Notes under the pieces: model-generated
The model's input: only the letters and a program-made list of their open reading frames with translations
What the model was told of the DNA's origin: nothing
The model's database searches: none
Made by a program: the position numbers and the translations under genes
Assembly (NCBI GenBank): GCA_011043895.1
Contig: DRBZ01000039.1
Coordinates: forward strand, 1-16,722
Reading direction: 5' to 3'
Source of the DNA: Candidatus Cloacimonadota bacterium
GTDB lineage: Bacteria > Cloacimonadota > Cloacimonadia > JGIOTU-2
Length of the DNA stretch: 16,722 nt
Shown: one piece after another, positions 13,407 to 16,722 of the stretch
Numbering within the stretch: position 1 is the first letter of the stretch
Layout: each line of letters starts with the position of its first letter

Positions 13407-14825
13407 ATGTCTCTTTCATTATATAATACCTATACAAGAAATAAAGAAGACTTCAAACCTATCCATGATGGAGAAGTCGGACTCTATACATGCGGATTGA
13501 CAGTATATAATTATGCCCATATAGGCAATTTGCGAACCTATATTTTCGAAGATATTCTCAAACGGGTTCTTCTGTACGATGGCTATAAAGTGAAACATGT
13601 TATGAACATCACAGATATTGGTCATCTTACTTCTGATGCGGATTCAGGTGAAGATAAGATGGTTATGGAAGCAAGGAAAGAAGGCAAGACAGTCTGGGAA
13701 ATTGCTGATTTTTATACAAAAGCATTTGAGAGGGATCTTAAGAAGCTCAATATACTTCCACCAGATCATCACGTGAAAGCAACTGAGCATATTACTCAGA
13801 TGATCGATTTGATAAAACGTCTTGAAGAACGGGGTTATACGTATATCGCTGATGGGAATGTATATTTTGATATCTCTAAATTCCCCGAGTATGGTAAAAT
13901 GGCAAATCTTGATGTAAATGCGCTTAAGCCCGGCGCTCGAATTCAGGTGGATGCAGCAAAGAAAAATCCACTTGATTTTGTGCTGTGGTTTACAAAATCA
14001 AAATTTTCTGATCAGGAAATGAAGTGGGATAGTCCGTGGGGGAGAGGATATCCCGGCTGGCATGTCGAATGTTCTGCAATATCAATGTGCTATCTCGGAG
14101 AGCAATTCGATATTCATTGTGGTGGGATTGATCACATACCAGTTCATCACACAAATGAGATAGCTCAAAGTGAGGCTGCTACTGGAAAGAAGTGGGTAAA
14201 TTACTGGCTTCATGGTGAATTCCTGGTTTTCAATGAGGAGAAAATGAGTAAATCCAAAGGTGGTTTTCTCACACTTGAATCTCTCGAAGATAAGGGTTTT
14301 ACTCCTATGATGTACCGTTACTTCTGTCTTGGTGCTCATTATCGCCAACCCCTTTCTTTCAGTGATGAAGCAATGAAAACTGCCAAATCTGCGTATAATC
14401 GACTTATAAACAAGGTGATCGAGATTGGAAAGAATAGAGATTCTTCCAAGACAAATGAATCTTTTATCAAACAAGTAATAGATGAATTTAAAGAAAAGAT
14501 AAATAATGATCTTAATATGCCGGAAGCCTTGGCAGTGATGTGGAAAGTACTTCGCTCAAACGAGATAGGTGATAAAGAGAAATATGAAATAATACTCGAT
14601 TTCGATCGAGTTTTCGGACTTGAACTTGATAAAGCAGAAGAGATGCTTAAGACACAGGCAGAGAAGAAAGTTGATGTGGCGCTCGTAGAGAAACTCATAG
14701 CCGAAAGAGAAGAAGCAAGAAAGCAAAAAAACTGGAAACGTTCTGACGAGATCAGGGAACAGTTAAATGAGCTTGGAATAGAAATTCGAGATGAAGCTGG
14801 GGGAACTTACTGGCGAATAAAATAA
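13407..14825 (+). CDS. cysS: Cysteine--tRNA ligase
   Basis: It charges tRNA-Cys with cysteine in the cytoplasm. The 472-residue class I synthetase has the HIGH-type motif 'AHIGNLRT' (H38), the KMSKS motif intact at 279-283, and the zinc set C29, C222, H247 and E251, the last two in 'HHTNE' where E. coli has HHENE. The 'WHVECSAIS' and 'HCGGIDHIPVHHTNEIAQSE' blocks are diagnostic for CysS. The C-terminal DALR-type helical region and the tail 'RSDEIREQLNELGIEIRDEAGGTYWRIK' are complete. A weak GAGGT ribosome binding site sits just before the ATG, seven bases after the rsmD stop. It closes the secD-secF-rsmD-cysS run. Confidence 0.97.
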   Translation: MSLSLYNTYTRNKEDFKPIHDGEVGLYTCGLTVYNYAHIGNLRTYIFEDILKRVLLYDGYKVKHVMNITDIGHLTSDADSGEDKMVMEARKEGKTVWEIADFYTKAFERDLKKLNILPPDHHVKATEHITQMIDLIKRLEERGYTYIADGNVYFDISKFPEYGKMANLDVNALKPGARIQVDAAKKNPLDFVLWFTKSKFSDQEMKWDSPWGRGYPGWHVECSAISMCYLGEQFDIHCGGIDHIPVHHTNEIAQSEAATGKKWVNYWLHGEFLVFNEEKMSKSKGGFLTLESLEDKGFTPMMYRYFCLGAHYRQPLSFSDEAMKTAKSAYNRLINKVIEIGKNRDSSKTNESFIKQVIDEFKEKINNDLNMPEALAVMWKVLRSNEIGDKEKYEIILDFDRVFGLELDKAEEMLKTQAEKKVDVALVEKLIAEREEARKQKNWKRSDEIREQLNELGIEIRDEAGGTYWRIK

Positions 14826-14839
14826 GATTATTTTTTTCG
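14814..14839 (+). terminator. Weak AT-rich hairpin at the cysS stop
   Basis: Two 12-base arms pair with one mismatch around the stop codon, with a GA centre that would open into a small loop, and the right arm itself contains seven T. It is almost all A-T and lacks a strong GC stem, so it would be a poor terminator. No better one is seen before the tRNA genes. Confidence 0.22.
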
Positions 14840-14919
14840 TTAAAAAAATAGTTAACATTAAAGAAAAAAGGCATATTCTTTTAAAACACCTTTTAAATCT
14901 GAAAAAAAGTATAAAAAAT

Positions 14920-14949
14920 TTGACAGTATTTTCCTGCATTCGGCAATCT
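14920..14949 (+). promoter_or_regulatory. Candidate -35 region for the tRNA-tuf cluster
   Basis: A perfect TTGACA lies at 14920-14925, 71 bases before the first tRNA in an AT-rich 170-bp gap. No good TATAAT is found 16-18 bases downstream. TATAGA (14962) and TATAAA (14972, 14982) are too far for standard spacing. A promoter in this gap is very likely, but its exact boxes are uncertain. Confidence 0.3.
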
Positions 14950-14995
14950 GTGTTTTCTAAATATAGAGTGGTATAAAAGTGTATAAAATATAGTA

Positions 14996-15070
14996 GCCAC
15001 CATAGCTCAGGGGTAGAGCAGGGGTTTTGTAAACCTCTGGTCGGGGGTTCAAATCCCTCTGGTGGCTCCA
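14996..15070 (+). tRNA. tRNA-Thr(UGU)
   Basis: The acceptor arms GCCACCA and TGGTGGC close a full cloverleaf. The anticodon stem GGGGT/ACCTC holds the loop TTTGTAA, giving anticodon TGT. The T arm carries GGTTCAAATCC, and the CCA end is encoded (15068-15070). It is the first of four tRNAs leading into tuf. Confidence 0.96.
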
Positions 15071-15083
15071 GAAATTTTTCAGT

Positions 15084-15168
15084 GGGGAGATACCCTAGCG
15101 GTCAAAGGGAGCAGACTGTAAATCTGCCGGCGAAGCCTTCGGAGGTTCAAATCCTTCTCTCCCCACCA
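15084..15168 (+). tRNA. tRNA-Tyr(GUA)
   Basis: The acceptor arms GGGGAGA and TCTCCCC pair perfectly. The anticodon stem GCAGA/TCTGC holds CTGTAAA, anticodon GTA. A long variable arm (about 15127-15141) makes it a class II tRNA as expected for bacterial tRNA-Tyr. CCA is encoded. It lies 13 bases after tRNA-Thr(UGU). Confidence 0.96.
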
Positions 15169-15174
15169 TCACTT

Positions 15175-15251
15175 GCGGGAATAGCTCAGCTGGCTAGAGC
15201 ATTAGCCTTCCAAGCTAAGGGTCGCGGGTTCGAACCCCGTTTCCCGCTCCA
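15175..15251 (+). tRNA. tRNA-Gly(UCC)
   Basis: The acceptor arms GCGGGAA and TTCCCGC pair perfectly. The anticodon stem TTAGC/GCTAA holds CTTCCAA, anticodon TCC. The T loop GGTTCGAACCC is standard and CCA is encoded. It begins six bases after tRNA-Tyr. Confidence 0.96.
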
Positions 15252-15252
15252 T

Positions 15253-15328
<76 letters not shown>

Positions 15329-15356
15329 GTCAAAATGTATAATATTAGGAGGATAC

Positions 15357-16547
15357 ATGGCTAAGGAAACTTATAAGAGAACAAAGCCGCATGTTAATGT
15401 CGGTACCATTGGTCATATCGACCATGGAAAGACCACATTAACCGCTGCAATGACACTTGTTCTTTCCAAAAAGGGGCAGGCGGACTATATTTCGTTCGAT
15501 AATATTGATAATGCCCCCGAAGAAAAAGAACGTGGTATTACCATTGCGACTGCTCACGTAGAGTACGAAAGTGACAATCGTCACTATGCTCACGTTGACT
15601 GTCCCGGTCATGCTGACTATATCAAAAATATGATCACCGGTGCTGCACAGATGGATGGAGCAATCCTCGTAGTAAGTGCAGCTGATGGTGTGATGCCTCA
15701 AACACGAGAGCACATCCTCCTGGCTCGCCAAGTGAATGTGCCTTATGTTGTGGTGTATCTTAACAAAACCGATATGGTTGATGACCCAGAACTCATTGAA
15801 CTGGTTGAACTTGAAGTTCGTGATCTTCTCAATGATTATGAATTTCCTGGAGACGAAGTTCCCATTGTTCAGGGTAGTGCACTTGAAGCATTGAATAATC
15901 CTGACGATGAGGAAAAAACCAAGAGTATCCATGAACTTATCACTGCTCTTGATGAGTATATTCCCCTTCCAGAAAGAAAAATCGATCTTCCTTTCTTGAT
16001 GCCTATTGAAGACATCTTCAGTATCCCAGGACGTGGAACGGTCGCAACTGGTAGAGTTGAACGCGGTGTGGTTAAAGTTGGTGACAAAGTTGAACGTGTT
16101 GGTATTAAAGAAACCCGTGAGATCGTTGTGACGGGTGTTGAGATGTTCAGAAAACTTCTTGATAGAGGTGAAGCTGGTGACAATATTGGTGTGCTTCTTC
16201 GTGGTATTGCTAAAGATGAAATCGAGCGTGGAATGGTTTTAGCTAAACCAGGTAGCATTACCCCTCACAAGAAATTCAAAGGTGAAACCTATATTCTGAC
16301 CGCAGATGAAGGTGGACGTCACAAGCCATTCTTCTCAGGTTACAGACCACAGTTCTATTTCAGAACTACAGATGTGACCGGAACTCTGGAACTTCCTGAG
16401 GGCACAGACATGGTCATGCCTGGTGATAGGGTCATTATGACGATCGATCTTCTTACCCCTATTGCAATGGAAAAAGGTCTTCGTTTCGCGATTCGTGAAG
16501 GTGGACGCACAGTTGGTGCCGGAGTTGTCACAGAGATAATCGAATAA
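15357..16547 (+). CDS. tuf: Elongation factor Tu
   Basis: The GTPase delivers aminoacyl-tRNA to the ribosomal A site. The 396-residue length is typical. GTP-binding motifs are in order: P-loop 'GHIDHGKT', switch I 'ERGITIATAHVEYE', G3 'DCPGHADY', G4 'NKTD' (NKxD, where most EF-Tu have NKCD or NKVD) and G5 'GSALEAL'. Domain 2 ('IPGRGTVATGRVERG') and domain 3 ('GYRPQFYFRTTDVTG', 'GGRTVGAGVVTEI') are complete. AGGAGG (15347-15352) lies four bases before the ATG. It follows four tRNA genes with no terminator between, so part of its message arises from the tRNA precursor. rpmG starts ten bases after its stop. Confidence 0.98.
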   Translation: MAKETYKRTKPHVNVGTIGHIDHGKTTLTAAMTLVLSKKGQADYISFDNIDNAPEEKERGITIATAHVEYESDNRHYAHVDCPGHADYIKNMITGAAQMDGAILVVSAADGVMPQTREHILLARQVNVPYVVVYLNKTDMVDDPELIELVELEVRDLLNDYEFPGDEVPIVQGSALEALNNPDDEEKTKSIHELITALDEYIPLPERKIDLPFLMPIEDIFSIPGRGTVATGRVERGVVKVGDKVERVGIKETREIVVTGVEMFRKLLDRGEAGDNIGVLLRGIAKDEIERGMVLAKPGSITPHKKFKGETYILTADEGGRHKPFFSGYRPQFYFRTTDVTGTLELPEGTDMVMPGDRVIMTIDLLTPIAMEKGLRFAIREGGRTVGAGVVTEIIE

Positions 16548-16557
16548 GGACAATATA

Positions 16558-16707
16558 ATGAGAATTTATATTAAACTTGCTTGCTCTGAATGTAAGATGC
16601 GTAATTACGTAACTACAAAGAATAAGCAGACTCATCCCAATAAATTGGAGTTTAAGAAATATTGTCCAACCTGTAGAAAGCATACACTTCATAAAGAAAC
16701 AAAATAG
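16558..16707 (+). CDS. rpmG: Large ribosomal subunit protein bL33
   Basis: The complete 49-residue product begins 'MRIYIKLACSEC', continues 'RNYVTTKNK' and ends 'KYCPTCRKHTLHKETK', an unmistakable bL33. Two CxxC pairs (C9/C12 and C36/C39) make this the zinc-binding C+ form. AAGGA lies about eight bases before the ATG, and the gene starts ten bases after the tuf stop, so it is in the same operon. tuf followed by rpmG, then often tRNA-Trp, secE and nusG, is a common bacterial arrangement; the window ends before that can be seen. Confidence 0.95.
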   Translation: MRIYIKLACSECKMRNYVTTKNKQTHPNKLEFKKYCPTCRKHTLHKETK

Positions 16708-16722
16708 GTCAATGTGTAGGGC

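Noticed and set aside
15338..15343. Perfect TATAAT just before tuf
   Set aside because: A start site seven bases downstream would fall on the Shine-Dalgarno sequence, and no -35 box is visible in the end of the tRNA-Thr gene, so it is unlikely to be a working promoter.

Overview
The window (about 16.7 kb, AT-rich, all recognised genes on the + strand) looks like chromosome from a Gram-negative, probably anaerobic bacterium of the FCB group. I would guess Cloacimonadota, but this rests on overall style rather than a marker comparison: two outer-membrane-type proteins, separate secD and secF, amino-acid-related aldehyde dehydrogenases, and intergenic gaps full of dispersed 'TTCGTG'-type and palindromic repeats. 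No phage, insertion sequence, CRISPR array or plasmid gene is visible.

Region 1 (1-1036) is non-coding. It holds an imperfect direct duplication with a 377-378 bp offset. Each copy ends in the same two-hairpin module, and a third partial module and another hairpin follow. Region 2 (1037-4775) is metabolic: a small DUF1858-type CxxC protein directly ahead of a 1-pyrroline-5-carboxylate dehydrogenase (pruA), then a 287 bp repeat-bearing gap and an ALDH7/antiquitin-type semialdehyde dehydrogenase. Together they suggest oxidation of semialdehydes from proline, ornithine or lysine breakdown. A good intrinsic terminator closes this block.

Region 3 (4880-9795) is a compact three-gene set: a DUF3467 protein, an 866-residue exported protein that appears to join a Vps62/NLP-like HxGDWEH domain to a C-terminal outer-membrane beta-barrel, and a TTG-started Omp85-like protein with a single recognisable POTRA and a barrel. 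This is the least familiar part of the window and the best candidate for undescribed envelope biology.

Region 4 (10014-14825) is housekeeping: secD, secF, rsmD and cysS, closely packed and probably co-transcribed. Region 5 (14996-16707) is a tRNA-Thr(UGU), tRNA-Tyr(GUA), tRNA-Gly(UCC), tRNA-Thr(GGU), tuf, rpmG cluster. The tRNA-tuf order is the same as the classic thrU-tyrU-glyT-thrT-tufB arrangement of E. coli. The window ends 15 bases after rpmG, just where a tRNA-Trp/secE continuation would often begin.
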